Positions 49,461 through 64,000 of a stretch of DNA of 64,000 bases are shown one piece after another (position 1 is the stretch's first letter; each line of letters opens with the position of its first letter). The translations under genes and the position numbers were made by a program. This DNA is from Formicarius rufipectus (taxonomy: Eukaryota > Chordata > Aves > Passeriformes > Formicariidae): positions 2,316,082-2,380,081 of the forward strand of contig VXAU01002428.1 of assembly GCA_013399695.1 (NCBI GenBank). The letters run 5' to 3'. The notes under the pieces are model-generated. The model was not told the origin of the DNA and did not search any database. It saw nothing but the letters and a program-made list of their open reading frames with translations.

Positions 49461-51663
49461 TGACAATTCAAGTATAAGGTGTGTTAGAGTAGTGCTTTGG
49501 GAACAGAGCAGTACATAGGTTACAACAGGCTTTGTAAAGGTTTTGGGGAAGCCTCATCAGGATACCACACACCCCGGGGTGGGTGGGCTTATGAAGGGAG
49601 GTTGAAAATGCTGAAGAGCTGTCTCATGAAATGGTGGCAGGCAACAAATGGCATTAAAGTGAATGACTGCAAACAACCTGGGTGGGTGAAACTGTTTATT
49701 TCACAAAGCCAGTTTTGGGCAAACAGTTGTGGGAACTGACATTTTCCTGGATTGTGGATCATGTTCAATGGCCACAACAGCAAAAGGAGGTGTCATAGCC
49801 AAGCACCTGACATGGATTAAAAATATGGATTGGTTTTCAATTATTTTCAGGAAATTAACATTCAAAATGAGGTAGTTTGATTGCATGCCATTGAAAGCCC
49901 AAATGCAATTACAATTCAAATCAAAAAATCTGTGTCAATGGAAACAACATGGAGGGGAAAGAAATCTGCTGTGGTGGCATCTGTCAGAACTTCATAGCGT
50001 TTTAATGACTGAGCTGAATGGCTCTGGATAAAGGAATTAGGTGATTACTTTTTGTTATTGGTTGATTACAGTGGTTTTTTTTTAGTATTATGGGACTTCT
50101 AAAAACAAAGTATAATTTAAAACCTTCATTTTGGATTACTAATATAAACTAAAGTCTACTAAAGTCTCTGGAAGCATTTTCAGGGCTGTCAAACCATACA
50201 GATTAACACTGGGAGGTGGGGGATAGAAAAAAGGAAGAGTTATTTCTAGATGACAAGATTATTCCAGTATTCCCTTTCTGCTCACTGTGCTGGAGTGAAG
50301 AAAATATAGTCAGGCTGTATTCTGCAGCAAACTCTTCATGTGAATTTCCATGCTCAGTTTAGTAATGAGACTTTTCCAAAAAATCCTCACTAATGTACTC
50401 TTTTTGGGATGGCTGATAAGAAATCTTGAACTGGCTGGGGAGAATCAGTGCATCATGCAGCAGAGCTGAGGTTGTTGCCTGAGAAATATATTTGCTTTTT
50501 CTTTTTTGGCCAAATTATTTACTGCTGAGGAGCTCATTTCACTCACATTTTCCTGTGAAGCAGGTAATATTCAATCACCTGCTGAGTTATGATCTAAAAA
50601 ACAGTAGGTCTTCATTATCCAGGGTGGTGAACTCAATTCTCTCATGTAAAGAGTTGAACACCCATTGACTACAGCAAGCTCAGTTCAGACAATGCTGGAA
50701 AATGGTCTTTGTTTTGCAAGAATTGAAAAGTGATTACATGCTCGACTATTACAATGCATTCACATGAGTTCATGTCATGCTGCAGTGTCCCATTGTAAAC
50801 ACTTGTTTTGTCAATTATCTCCACTAGAATAACACAGGAATGGCTCACATGTGGTATGTGAGGTTAACTTTTCATATTTGAAACTACAGGTAGAATGTGT
50901 TCTTTCTCAACAAACATTTCAACTTTTACACTCAGGTTTTCAGTGAATATTATTTCAGTAGGGGAACAGCGATATATGAATGCAGCTCACTGCTACAGAA
51001 AAATACAACAGTTTTCTTCGGATTTCTTCCATATCTTCAAATGAACCTTCATACCAGCAGTATTGATGAATAATATATGAATTTAGGAAAAAGAATATCT
51101 AAAAGATACTATGGGTCCAGTATTATGCAAAGTGATGAATTTGATCGTATTTTGAGGTATTAGGCTAGCCCCTGGCAGGGTAGGATGTTTTAGTTAAGAT
51201 TTTGCCTTACTCTCTATAGGTCTAGCTGAGACAATTTAGCTGCTTTGCTAAGGACCAGTTTTTGTTCAATGCTGACAGGCCACTTATCAGATCTAGGTTT
51301 TCTCACATTACTTTGGATTATTCTTCAGGACAACTCTTTCATTATGAATAATCAGAGGTTTCAGACACTAAAGTCTAATGGAGTTAAAAGTTACTGTCCT
51401 TGCGTTCTCTGAATCCTGATTCCCACCGTTCTTTCCACTCCTTTCCAATGGCAACAGAGGCTGCACTCAGAGCTGCACCCATCCTACATCTGAGTTTGAG
51501 GGCTGAGCGAACCTCTGTAGCACACAGAGGCACTGCTTGAACCTCTACCACATTTTCTGATGTTTCTACATCATCTTCTATAGGTGGGTGCATGAAAAAT
51601 AAGGTCCAAAAAACAAAAATGTAGCAGTGGTTGAGCAGTGAAAAGGAAGAAAAAGCAAGTTAC

Positions 51664-51806
51664 TCATATATAAATTCCATACAAGTTTATAATATATATA
51701 TGATATGTATTATATACATGTATTAAAATATTTACCTTATAATTATTATATATAACTTCATTTTATATTAGATGGTGTATATAATATACTATATAATATA
51801 CATACT
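51664..51806. repeat. TA-rich low-complexity island
   Basis: About 140 bases that are nearly all A and T, with many short TATATA palindromes. It may melt easily or form cruciforms. No transposon ends were identified. Confidence 0.85.
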
Positions 51807-54800
51807 CAGTGAGGTGTGTTACAGATTTTATATATTATAGTCATGGAATAAATTGCTATTATTATTTGGATAATTCTGCTCTGCAGAGTACCTGTCTGAC
51901 CTGTGAAAAGTTTTAAGTAAGGACACTTTAATAGCTGATCTCATTGGAAGGGCACAGATAAAATGAGCAGCTGGTCTTGGTGATTTTATTTGCAATTTCA
52001 TGGATAGCATTTGCCAGAAAATGTCAGAAGAAGATGCAGAGTATTTCATCTCTGTGTTTTGCCTTAGGCCCCATCTATGGAAGGGTTCACTAGTGTATAT
52101 GCAATTAATTTTTTTTAAGGTTCAACTATTTGAAATACCATGGAGAAAACTGTGTTAACACTGAGGCATAAGGATAGAAGAAAAATGACAGACAGCCAGT
52201 ACTTCTCCTGGCAGTGCAGTGCCACAGTCAGTGGTTACTAACAGTCTCTATAAAGGGAAGATTTTGTCAACACAGTGTCAAAGCAGTATCTTCTGGGACA
52301 AAACCACATTATTGATAGAGACAAAAAGTCTATTTTCTCTTAATATAAAAGAATCAAGGACAAGTGAATCAGAGTTTTGTAGGTTAGTCTGTTTTGAAAA
52401 AAAAAACCTTCAGTGTGGAAGCACCCAGTCATGTATGAAATCACTCATTAAGAGATGAAAAAAATATTTTTACCTTATGTTAACTTTGAACAAGCAGTAC
52501 AAATGGTCTTTCAACAAGTGGTACACGTGTGTACACACTTCATGTTAAAGGCACTAATCATTAGTCTGTCTTGCAGCCAGGTAGAATATTTCTTGGTGAT
52601 TCAGATATGTCTGTCCCATTTTTTGAAGTTACTTTTATGCTTGGGCATTTCCATGCTTCTGAACAATAGAAACTGAGTCAGAGGCACCCTGGGATAGCTG
52701 GTTAAGAAGGGATTTCTCACTGGCTGTCACGGATGTCTCAGTGGCCCCTGATGGGCTTTGACTGAGTTAGACTTGCATGTAAAATGCTGCTACTTGAAAT
52801 TATTTTTTATTTTAACATTGTGTGCCTGCTGCTGTATGAATAATAAATGCTGTTCTTTCAATAATTTTGGCTGGCCACTGCATACTGCTGGTTGCTGATT
52901 CTCAAGGGAAAACCACCAAACCTGCCAAGCGGTAAGAGCAGTTGGCATACCTGGCAAGCTATAATTGGATTCTCATTTAAGAGGAGAGGAATGATGCAAT
53001 TAGGCATGGGTAGCGTAAATGTAAGGCTCTTCCTACATGCAGAGACCAGAAAAAAAGGGTAACTAATCCTACAGCTGTGATATGCAGGGACATTAATTCC
53101 TGTAAGGGAGCAGTAGCACTTCTGATGACCAAAGTATCATTCACCTGATACTTTCCATGTCATCCTGGAACAAAACAACCCCCTCTTCTTCTGACTGTGG
53201 CTGAGTTTTGTAAGCAAGTAGCCCTTTTAAAATTAGAACACTATCTAACACTAACTTTCACATCATGGCTGTGTTGCTGGAGAAGGTCACAGCCTTGCTG
53301 TGAAATGTGCAGCCCCAGGCACCTTCTCCCCGCTGTTCCCCACAGAGAGCCCTGGAGAGGGTAAAAGGGAGACTGCAGCCCACTGGCACAGCTGCTGTAG
53401 GATGGAGGCAATCAAGGGATCATACAGAAAGTTATTCTGCCAGCACTCAGGCTTTTAAAATGTCTTTCTTCTTGAAATAAATAATAAAACAGTTAGAAAG
53501 CTCTGCCTGAAAACTAGCAGTGAGGGAAAAGTGAAAGAGAAGAATATCAGTGTGATAGGACTTGAAAGACTTTTCGAGTTAAGAAATATTGTTTCCTTCT
53601 GAGACCCCAGAAGGTGCAGATACAGGAGAAGCAGAGATATTTTACTTCAGATTATGCAGGTGCAGGGTATAATAGTAATTAGTTCATCTGCTGCTGAAAT
53701 GTAAAGTCTCCTGGCTAGAACTCAGGCACAGTGCCTTACACCTTGGAGGAGATTAACTATTGTTTTAATTCAAAGACCTACAGGGAAGACAGGTGGACAG
53801 AATATAATTACTAGGACATTGAGGATAATGGTCTAGCTCTGAAAAAGTGTATCATGCTCTCTTTAATATCTGTAAGCAGACAGGATCTTGTTTTTTCATC
53901 TGCAAGTTGGATGTCAAATAAATTCATAACTTTCTCCAATGTGCTGTATACATTTGGAAGGGGCAATTTTTGGAATGAAGATTGAAATTTCAGAGACAGC
54001 TCTTGCTGTCATGTAAAGAAGTAATTGCTAAACTGTGGCAGGGATCATCCTTTAATATCTCAAGATAGGACACCTCAAAACTTGCCATATAAATCTTGGT
54101 CCCAGTTTGTTTGAAGGGATATATACTGGATTGTCTTATCCATGCCTCCTGCATCAGTACAAGGCTTAATTTTTTTATTCCTAAATCATGCCTAGTAAAT
54201 TTTAGCACAAGGGTCCAGCCTGGTTTTCATGGCTCAAGAGTTTCATTTGTTCTGATTTATTACTGAAACAGATCTTTTCCTGTAGCAGAAAGTGTGATAA
54301 AAGCAGAATGAAAAAAATGAACAGGCAGAGCAGGTTATCAGTCACAATTATGGTTTGTGGGATAGATCATACTGATGTCTTCCAATATGTGTGTCAGCAG
54401 CTCTTCAGGATGGTGATTATGAGGTGAAACGTGCATGGTGCCCACCGTGGTGTGGCACAATTGCATGAAGTGAGAAACAGCATGAAAGCAAATGTTTTTT
54501 CTAAATTTCAAAGCCTAACGAGGACATATCCTTAGCAACTTTCCCCCATTTCTCAAACTTCCATTTCACATTACTGGGAATGGTGCGCATCATTGAAAAA
54601 CATTGTCTAGACAAGAAAAATGGAATTAAACTTATAAATTACTCAGACAATCATGTAGATAGAGGCACCACACGAGTGCTTTTGGCTGTGAAAAAAGTGG
54701 CAACTGTGACATCCATGAAAGAAATAGAGAAGTGGAGTTGGGCACGTATGGCCTGGCAAGTCAAACTGTTCTGAAATTCCTGAAACAGGATCCCACAAAT

Positions 54801-57800
54801 TTACGGACTGATTAGTGATGGATCAGTTAACAAGGACTTGGTTACTCGTTCATCTGTGAATGAGAATAGGGATCTCTGAAATCCAGTGAGAGTTCTACTA
54901 TCTTGAGCTCAGCATTAAAATTATTTGTGGAAATAGGAAATGCCTAAGACTGACAGATGCTTTATGTCAAAGCAGATGGAAAATTGGAGCTGGATTTTAA
55001 AGCAGTTTGTTCATTGTTGCTTTGCTTATTTACACTTGCCTCTTTTAAGGAAGGCAATAGTTTTTTAGGTTTTTACAATAGTTTTTTTACACAGGTAAAG
55101 GTGTATATACACAGAGTAGCTGGAAGGACTCTGAGTGGGTGAATAAACTTAGAAATTGTGATCTTTTCACAGAGAGGAGAAGCTGTTAGTTCAATATACT
55201 GTGAAATACCTCCAATTTTCACTACCTTATATTTTTAAGTAAAGGCTTTCTTTTCTATTTCAGGGATTAAAAAAAAAATAAAAATGGCCCTGGTCTAATG
55301 ACCAGGAAGACAAATGCCCTGTTTTGACATAAAGGTTACTATAGTGAGACTGTCTCCTACGGGCCATTTAGCAAACCTGTGCAGCATCTTCACATGGTGC
55401 CTAATTAAAAAAAAAAAAAAAAAAAGCTTTTTTAAAGATAAAAATTTTCTCATGAGAAAGCTCTATCTAAAAGTGGACAAAAACAAACTTTCATGTCTAT
55501 GCTGATCCTTACAGAGGTCGCCATTCCATGTGGCCTTTAAGCTCATCTTTAGCTGTTTAGCTAGATAAGGACTGCAGGTTTTGTGTTCTTTGCAAATATC
55601 ATATTATATGCATGAACTTACTTTTGGTGATTCTTTTCCCTTGTAAAATAAATTACAAACCTTCAGTTGGGATTTAGTGTGGATTTCAGAGATAAATGTA
55701 TATACATTTTGCAGACCTGGGTTGTATATGTCGCTGCATAAATACATTTATTTTATTATAAAATCCTGTTCTTTGTAGTCCATTAAAAATTCTAGTCAAA
55801 CTCAAGATTTTGGTTTTGTAGAGAAATCTTTTGATAACAAGTAATACTACATGTGCTCTGACTGGTGAAATGCATGATGGAAGTAATACTATTTAGCAAG
55901 GGAGGTCTCTCTATTGCTCATTAAAAGACAGGACATGAAGATATTTTCTTCTAAAGCCTCAGAAGTCTTTTTTGTGAGTGATTTTTTTTTTCCTTCAAGA
56001 GTTTTCTGTCTGTGACTGAATTATCCTGGTTTATTGGAAAAAAAAGAAAAACAAAGCAAGCATAATATGTATAAAATATTGTAGTAGACTTAATGAAAAT
56101 CCCCTCTCAAGTTATTTTTATCCCTTCATCTGGAACTATGGCATGAAATAATTTTGCCTCCCTTCCTTGACCAAAGGTCATCACCTTTCAATCTCAAGGG
56201 ACAACCAGCAAATTGCGCTTGCTTTAAATTCACCATTGACAAGATGCAGTGATGTGGAGTCAAATGTATGTTCCCTGTAGGTCACACTGCTCTTGTGCAA
56301 TATGCTCCATTTAGCTATTCTGGGTCAGGCAGAGTGACCCAGAGGAATGGCTGTATATCTGAAAGTCACGGATCCTCCTCTGCTCCCCTTACTTCTGTCT
56401 ATCCTTGTGTCTGTGGGAAAGGAGAGCACTGTTTGCTCTGCTGTCTTACATAAACCAATTTCTTCTCACTGGTGTGCGATTCAGGGCAGGGGGGTTTGAG
56501 CATAGAGTAAAATGACCCTGCTTGTTTACGCAGTGCTGATTGCCAGGTGCCAAGGGTCCTGCTCTCATCAAGCTCACAGATGGGATCAGGTCCAGGACCT
56601 CACTCATCGTTCACAGGCATATAGAGGAAAGCAGCCCATGTTCTCCTGCTGACAACCCTGACCCCTGCAGGCATGAAAAGGGAGGTGAGAGGTGGTGCTC
56701 ACTCCAAGAGGGGTCTCTAAAAAACTTTATATGTCTGTAGACCACATTGGCAGGGCAGGAACTTGAAGATGAGCTCTAAAAGCTCACACTTATAAAAGAT
56801 AAGTATTTATCTTCAATCAGTTGTAACCCTCACAATCAACAGCCAGTGCTGTGGAGGATAATCCATCCCACTGCTCTCTGAAAGGTGCCTAAACCAGACT
56901 TTTTCAGCAGGACATCAACTTTCCTCCCTCCCCACTGGCCGTGGCAGAATTCTAAGTATGACTTGGCCTGGCAAGGGAAGGTCAGTACACTCTGTCTACA
57001 GCTTGAGATCTCTTCAAAGCACCTTCCTGGTAGATAATAATATTTTACACTATCCATTAAGGTACATGTATGTTTTTAAGAGGGAGCTGAAGGACATGAG
57101 GTAACAATGGTAGGTACAGACTGAGAACAGTAGGGGAGGCAGGAAATAAAATGTTAAGATTCCCATGCTGGAAATAGACAAGTGTGACACTGAGGGTGGC
57201 AGAGCAGTGTGACTTCAGGGCAAGTGTTGACCATCACAACCAAACAGGTGGGCAGCCTTTTAAGGCTCCTCCTCAATGACTGTGTTTGAAGAGTGGGAAC
57301 CAAAGCAGGGACATCATCACGGGACCGAGTCCTAGGACAATCTTAACAGCATGGTAGGTGAACATCAGAGAATCTGGATTGTTGCTGTAGAAGTCAGAGG
57401 AGAAGGTGACTGTGATAAGGTGAAGAGCTGAAAATATTTGAACAAAAGCGTTACCAGATTTGAAAAGGGAAGACAGGCTAAGTACAAAGGCAAAGAGAGA
57501 AATGGAAAGATCCAGACTCCAGGTGGATATACAGATCAAAGCAGAGAGCTGGGTTAAAGGTGAAATGGAGAGTAAAAACTTGAATCAATCTCCTTAACAT
57601 TTGCTAGTGCATGAAACCTGAGATGTGACATATAATGAACATCTTAATTGAGAGACGGGGGACAATTGGCTAGAAAGAATTGAAGGACTTGCTCAAATCT
57701 GTAAGAGGTGCTTTGCTGTAGCTGGATGGAGCTTTCACAAGAGGACAGCCCTGGTGCTATTATTCTAAGCAAAGTCTTGATCCAGCAGAATGCAAATCTT

Positions 57801-60800
57801 TCTCCAAGTTCAATGGAAGCAGGTTGAGGCCATGTGTTGATGGATAAAAGCTTAACATGTGACTTGGTAGTCCCAATCACCTGTAATAAGAAGAAAATAT
57901 AGGACTATTCTTGTATGGTAGCATTTCACACTCAGCTGCTGCAAGTACAAATGCATACACAAAACACTGAGCTGTGGACAGTCCAGGTGACAGACCTTCA
58001 ATGACAAGTGAAGTAGCTTGTGTGCCGTATCAATGCCATAACAAAAAAAGACCTGGACATGTGTTTAAAATCAAAATCTAAATCTTTAAGCATAAACAAC
58101 ACCTTGTTAAGATTAATCAGGTTTTTCCTGTTCATTATAAGCCAGAAATTTTATGTGTTTAACACTGCTTTATCTGTGCAATAAGCCTGCAGTCATCAGT
58201 CTGCAGCAATGTGTATACTTCCCCTGGAAAAATCAGTCTTGCATAGGAAGGAAGCAGTGTAAAAAAGTCATAGGAGAAATTCTTATCTAAAAAATTGTCC
58301 TGTGCTCTGAATTTAGCCAGGACACCAGCAATGAAGAGTGAGTCAAATATACAGTGTATGAAGTACCAGTTCAATTACCAAGTGCAAAACCATGAGTAAT
58401 GTCCTATCTGTTATCAGTTGATTCCCACAGGGAATTTGCAATGTGTCTTAAAACCATGATGACTGCCCCAGCCAGTATCAGAGCAATGGCATTTCTCCTG
58501 ATGACCTCAGATTTGGTTTGATAAGTTCTTCCATCACATGCAGTGACTGTGGAATGGCAGCCAAACTTGCACAAAGGTTTATGAAACAGCAAACATCAGT
58601 GCCAATATTCCCATCTTGTTCCTTATAATCACAATGTAATCCATAAAATAATGGTAATTCCTTTAACTGTAAAATACATTTTAACAGCAGCTTGTGTACA
58701 CCTTTGGAAGATGTTCAACTTCTACTGTTTTGGAATCTATCATTTAGACATCTTATCTTGCATTTTGGTAGGAGAGCAAGGTCCTCCGCCAAAGGAAAGA
58801 AAGGCAATTGATCCAGTAAGTCTGAACAGCAGCAAAGATAGCTTAGTGATGCATGATTTATGTGTCTGTGTGGCATGGGTAGTGTGACTAGGCAGGGAGG
58901 TTATATTGTTTGCATGTGTTTGTCTCCACTGAGAAGCAAACCCCGCCTCACTGAGCACAGCTGTGTGTGCAGTGGCTTAAATTTTTCTGTGCTTTTGTGC
59001 ACAGGAGTCATCCATGCTGGAGAGAGTCAGCTTGCTCTCACTGATGTGTCAGAGGGCTCTGCTTCGGTGCTGAGGGTCAGAGCACTCCCCAGACCTTTGG
59101 GCAGATGGTGCACAGTGAGGAAATCCAGTAAATGCAGATCTACTGAAAAACACCATGCAGGCCTGGAGGGGGTAGCCTGGGTTTTGCAGGCAGGGAGCAG
59201 AGGTGAAAGAAATGCCCCACAGTTGCAGAGCCACATCAGCAGCTGTAAAACGCCTCTGAGTACACTCAATGCCTCCCCAACCTACAATTACTACAGCACA
59301 ATTTGCTTGGGGTGTTCACAGTGTCTGGAATTGACATAAGGCATGGATCTGCATATGCAGAAGAGGCAGAAGTGCAATATATTAAAAGTGAGAACACAGA
59401 GAAGAAGAGCAAGAGAATTTGATGTTTATGCCTCCAGGCAGGGGCAATAGATAATTTTGATAAGTAGTTGTAACCACACAGCAAAACTAAACTGTGATCA
59501 GTATTTTGATGGTATGGTAAAATGTTTTGTAGGTAGAGGAGAGCTGGTGCATGCAATCAATCATTCCATAAACAGAGACAAACCTGGAAGCTGATCAGGA
59601 CTTTTTGCAGATAAGCAGAGATTTAACCAAAGACAAAGATGAATCCTTGACTCATTCCGTGTGATTAAATGCAGGTTCATGTTCTATCTGTTGCAAAGAC
59701 TCTCTGTGACTGTGAAAGATTATTAGTAGTGAGGCACACAAAATGTCAGCTGCTGCTTTTAGGGAGCTGAGCAAGATCTATTGTCTAGTGATAATTAACT
59801 ATCCATCAATAAATGATAAGTGCTCCAGGAAATCAACACGAGGAAGAAGTTCAAAGGAGAAAAGCAAGTCATTAGAAGGAGCAAACGTCCTGGAACATTT
59901 ACAGGAAATAGATAGGACATCAAAAAGCGTAGATCTCATACTCATGAAGGTGGTGGAGGATTGCTAGGAAGACATCAGAGTTGCAAGCATCTGGCTGGAG
60001 GCTGCAAAATGAAAAAGTGATGAAAAGAAAACTTCCAAAATACGCCAGGCTCATTTCACTGCACTGATGGAACCTGACACAGAATCTGTCCCTGTTGCAT
60101 CAGTCTTACTGTCAGCAGAAATTTGAAGATATTTAAAGATAACAATTGCCAGCAGAGAGAAAAAACCCCAACACCTCAGTTTTCCACAGATAGGACAGTC
60201 AGCTTGTGTACTCCTAACCTCAAACCCTGCCAGACACTCGTGGGGCTTCTCCAGGCAGGCAGGAGCATTTACTAGCAGATGCACCTCCCAGTCAAGCTCC
60301 TGGTCTTCCAACAGCACTAAGCCTCCACTTGTCACAGTTCTCTGCTCTGGTAAATGCCTGAAGCATAGGGCTTACTCTAAGCCCTTTTTTCCCCTCTTTG
60401 TGAGCCTGCTTGCATTGGTTTGAAATAGCCTTCAGCTTCCTCTTTTCTTCTATATATGGTTCCTTCCATGCCTTTGGTGAGCATCTTTCAGGACTAAAGA
60501 ACTGCAGTGAACTACATTAAACAACAAGGTAGTGAGACAGGTCAATGAAGTCAATGAACTTGGATGTTTCACCTAACAGGGGGCTGTGAGGAGGACAGTA
60601 CCTTTGCCTGCAATGACTACTCTTTCTTGGTGCTGCTGAGTTTAGATTACAGAAACTGAGTTTTAGGCCCTCAGTTCAGGAGTCACAAAGCTGTTTGCAT
60701 GTGGAGAGACTTCCAAAACAGGACAGCAAAGACATGAGAGAAGGAGAGAGTGCTTGAAGTGTCATGTGTGACTAACCCTTTTTCTGCTTGAAAAAGGAGA

Positions 60801-63800
60801 GATCAGATGCAAACTTACTAAGTTTTGCAGTTATTTCCTGACCCTTTTGATCCTGCAGTCATTAGAGGTAGGTAGAATCCAATAGGAAGTCATAATAAGT
60901 ACAGGAATCACAATCTCGATGTTTGTTAAAAGTATCTTTCTAGCCCTGGTGAAGATGAAAGAATGGCTGAAAACAGAGATGTGGCTTGTCTGGTGTAGAA
61001 ATTGAAATGGAGCTGCTGCTCCAGTGGCAAAACTCCTTCTCTTGGCTGTCCAGTGAGTCAGTGTTTTCAGGCTTTCCCTTGTGCCATGATGATCACGGAA
61101 GGAACATGTGAGAATTATTGATGGAAGCAAAGAGCTTAAAGGGAAATTGGATAAATCTTTAGAGAGTCAGGCTTTAATAATTCCACTGCCTGCAGAATGA
61201 CTAATTTTTGAAGCATTTAGATATTTTGGACAATCTCCAGTTTTTGTAGGTTTTGAGGATAGTCTAGGCTATCCTTAGGAATAGTAAAGGTGAAAACCAG
61301 CTCTATATGGTATTGTTAAAAAGACAAAACAGGGTAATGTGTGGCAGAGACTGCAAACATGTAGCAAGAGAAAGGAAGAGGGAAAGAGGAAGTGTGATAG
61401 TGGTTTACTAACACTGCAACCCATCAGCAGAACCAGATTTCTGATAATAGGATTTGTGTTTTTTCCAAGCCAGCCAGGAAGATTTTGTTGCTGGAAATCA
61501 CTGCACTTGCTGGCATTGGTGCAATTCTCAACTCGAGCATCAAAGGCCTAAGGAAGGCTAGTACCTTAAGGCAAGGGTTTCCTGTGAGTGATAGCCTAGG
61601 GCTTTCCCTAGGGCTGGACTGAATTAAATCTTCCCATCCCTCTGTCTCAAAGTTGACTTGGTGGTTGAACACCTGGAGTTGCATTTGCAAAACCTCTCTC
61701 ATGGTGGTTTTGTTGGTGGACCAGCAAGTTGGCTCCACAGCTCTCCTCAGAGCCCCCAACCCAGAGTCTACCACCAGTCCTAGCGTAGAGCTTTACACCC
61801 TTCAAGCCTTGCTCTTTGCCATGTCTTTTTCTTGGAATGCACCTGATGATGCTAACAACATTGGCAAACCTCATTCCTGATTTTCCTCGCATTCTCTGCC
61901 TGTGCAAGAGAGTCTCAACCTGGCAGGGCTGCCTAGCTGCTAAAACTCTGGGAATTTCCAAGGCAAAACCCCACCCTGGCTACTGTCAGTCAAAGTTTAA
62001 GGGCAGCAGGTCTCAGTACAGAAATGACCACCATTTTCTGCTTACATTGTGGTAACACAAGGTCTTCGGAGGGGTTTATTTGTTACCTGGCTTTAACCAT
62101 GCTAGTTGAAGGCACTGCACAGTTAATTTCTATTCCCTGTAGAAAGAGCCTGCTTAGTTCATCTTACACATGTCAATGAGAGATCAGCCTGAATTAAGTT
62201 TGTTTTAGCTGTTAGATCACATTTTTCAATTGTTTAAATCATTCAGACAGAATTTGCACAGTAACATTTTAGCTTTTTATAGCTGTCAAGAAGTAATACA
62301 AATAATTACCACCTTCCCTGGTGGGTTTTATCCGATTAAAGTGACATGTCTGCTTATGCAAGATATTTGAATAGAGACATTCAATAAAGTCAGTAACGTT
62401 TAATTTCCCCTCTCCTCCTCTTTTATTTTCTTTTTTAAGCTATGTTTCATGCTTACTTAAAAGTCTAGTTTTGAGGTTTGGAATATATTCCTTTAAAGAA
62501 TTTACATAATGACACAATTTAGCAGAATATTTTATGAGCTTGCAATGAAATATTTTCTCACAGTATAGCAAGGTGCTAATGTATCTTCTTCATGCTAGAG
62601 GAGTACAGCACCTGTCTGAATTAGCTGCTGTGGAAATACCACAGGAAGAAGCAGTAAGCCAAGGTGGAAGCCAGAATTTCCTCCAAATTACAACTGGACA
62701 CTGCTTGAAGGAAGGAAGAATTAATTGGAAGCTGCCTGTGGTGTCAAGGGCTTGGTGAAGTTGCATTGAAGTTTTTTGCAGCATGTTTTGTTGGCACAAA
62801 ATTTCCTCTTATTGTATATCCCTGAATACAACTTTTGACTGTTTATCCATTACTTTGCTTCATATACAGAGAAATTTCTTATCAAAGGTTCAATGCCTGG
62901 TTCAGCTTTCAGCATTGGGTTCATTGGCACACAGATTCAAAAACTGAGGTATTCAAATTCCAGTCACAGTTCTGACTCTTAACTCATTTAGGTAATGAAG
63001 TTTCAGGTTTTGAGGTGTTGGATTTGCACCACACTCCTGCAAGAAACAGTAATTCAAACATGTCTCTTAATTAGTCTCGGGGGTGTGTGTTCTTTAGAAG
63101 GTGAAGTTTTCATGGTGATATTTTTGACTAAAAAATATCTGTCAAATTATGAAGCAAAAATGAGCTTTTTAGAGTCCCCAGCTATGGGACCAATACTTTC
63201 TGCTAGTCATAGCTGGTGTTTATATGCATGGTTTAGCAAGCACTGGCAAATATATCTTATTTTAGGAAAAAGGTAGATGGTAGACTTGGTGCTTGCCTCA
63301 GGGAGCCTTGAGTCTCAAATTCCCTTACAGGGGGAAGCTTTGGCAAGATGAGAAGCACTGGAGAAAGCCTGTCTGCAGGGCTGAAGGAGGCAAGGCCACC
63401 CCTCTCCATGCAGTGGGGAAATGCTCACAGTGCTGGTGCTCATGCTCTGGGGGTCCCTGGAGCTCCCTCTCCCAAGACAAGGGGCTGAGGGCCATTGCCA
63501 TTTCATGTGTCTCTTTAAACTGATGTAAAATACTGCCTAGCTCTCATCTTTCCTATACTGCTATTAAAATACCCACCAGGTTCCCAGTTTCTTTAATGCT
63601 TTAGTTCCTCTTTTTTATTTAGGTTTATATGTGATATTTTCCTTCATTTTGTGTGACTGCTGAAGGTATTTTGCTCTATTTTAAAGCTGACAGTGGTCTG
63701 CGTTTAGATTTCTGTGTAGATTATATGAGTGAGGTTGAATGGTTTATAGCTCCTTCCCTCCCCTTGCCCTGTGCTGCAAGTCCTATAAGCCAACACATTG

Positions 63801-64000
63801 ATATTTTGCCCATAAAAATGGTACTATGAAATGCAGCTTCTTATATTACTTACATTACTTTATCGTTACTAATGTCCATCGATTTCTACTAAAAATCCTT
63901 CATAAATTCTAAAATACTATACAGAAAGACACAAACATCCACAGCAAAAATGAAAAATGGCATTTATTTTCATTGACCTTATATTTCCTTGAATCTGATC
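51807..64000. other. AT-rich unique sequence, no gene recognised
   Basis: About 12 kb without a recognised gene or transposable element. The longest frame is 159 codons from an ATG (58,860-59,339 plus). It is Cys/Ser-rich, overlaps two minus-strand frames and shows no known domain. An A19 run (55,407) and a weak exon-like segment at 58,772-58,815 are the other points noted. Confidence 0.5.
55407..55425. repeat. A19 homopolymer
   Basis: Nineteen consecutive As. No retrocopy body or target duplication was recognised upstream, so it is listed only as a homopolymer. Confidence 0.9.

Larger units (their letters stand above)
47675..51663. other. unique AT-rich sequence, no gene recognised
   Basis: No gene was recognised. 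Frames reach 120 codons (47,801-48,163 minus) with overlapping frames on the other strand. Minor repeats are a 17-base tandem duplication (49,112) and an ACT tract (49,436). A small slightly GC-richer patch lies at about 49,560-49,610. Confidence 0.5.

Noticed and set aside
49495..49640. Possible repeat remnant with slightly raised GC
   Set aside because: No LINE, LTR or DNA-transposon motif could be matched and no terminal repeats or target duplications were found.
58772..58815. 44-base exon-like segment (TAG acceptor, GTAAGT donor)
   Set aside because: The acceptor tract is poor and interrupted by purines, the upstream frame is unremarkable and I do not recognise the peptide.
58860..59339. 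159-codon Cys/Ser-rich plus-strand frame from an ATG
   Set aside because: No domain, no promoter or poly(A) context, and overlapping minus-strand frames of 61-96 codons. Best explained by chance.

Overview
The window looks like non-coding nuclear DNA from a bird. The evidence is one young-looking and two clearly recognisable CR1-type LINE 3' ends (near 13.9, 33.7 and 36.4 kb), a solo LTR of a type common in bird genomes (46,971-47,669), AT-rich unique sequence broken by microsatellites, and isolated GC-rich CpG islands. Placing it in passerines or other Neoaves is inference from the LTR termini. A single N at 9,552 shows it is draft assembly. Nothing prokaryotic, viral-genomic or organellar was seen.

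Layout. 1-9.4 kb: AT-rich unique sequence with short tandem duplications, a TTTTG-rich tract (4.64-4.77 kb) and an unusual pair of 18-bp perfect palindromes at 6.38 and 6.83 kb. 9.4-10.3 kb: a purine microsatellite followed by CpG island A. 10.3-23.7 kb: unique sequence with one CR1 copy and the longest open frame of the window (16.7-17.3 kb, minus). 23.7-24.8 kb: a GTTT tract and CpG island B, which carries a full match to the CTCF consensus, two CACGTG E-boxes and a possible two-exon transcription unit. 24.8-40.2 kb: unique sequence with an old CR1 copy and a younger one. 40.2-40.8 kb: a GAAAA-type tract followed by CpG island C. 40.9-47.7 kb: unique sequence, a 125-bp uninterrupted AAAG microsatellite and the solo LTR. 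47.7-64 kb: AT-rich unique sequence with minor repeats.

No protein-coding gene, tRNA, rRNA or CRISPR array could be supported. Open frames are nearly all under 130 codons, and none has a recognisable domain. The window is best read as intergenic or deep-intronic DNA. The three CpG islands, about 14-16 kb apart, are the strongest candidates for regulatory elements or promoters of unannotated transcripts. A few good splice-site pairs are recorded as weak exon candidates, but pairs of that quality are expected by chance in 64 kb. I found no convincing new biological system.
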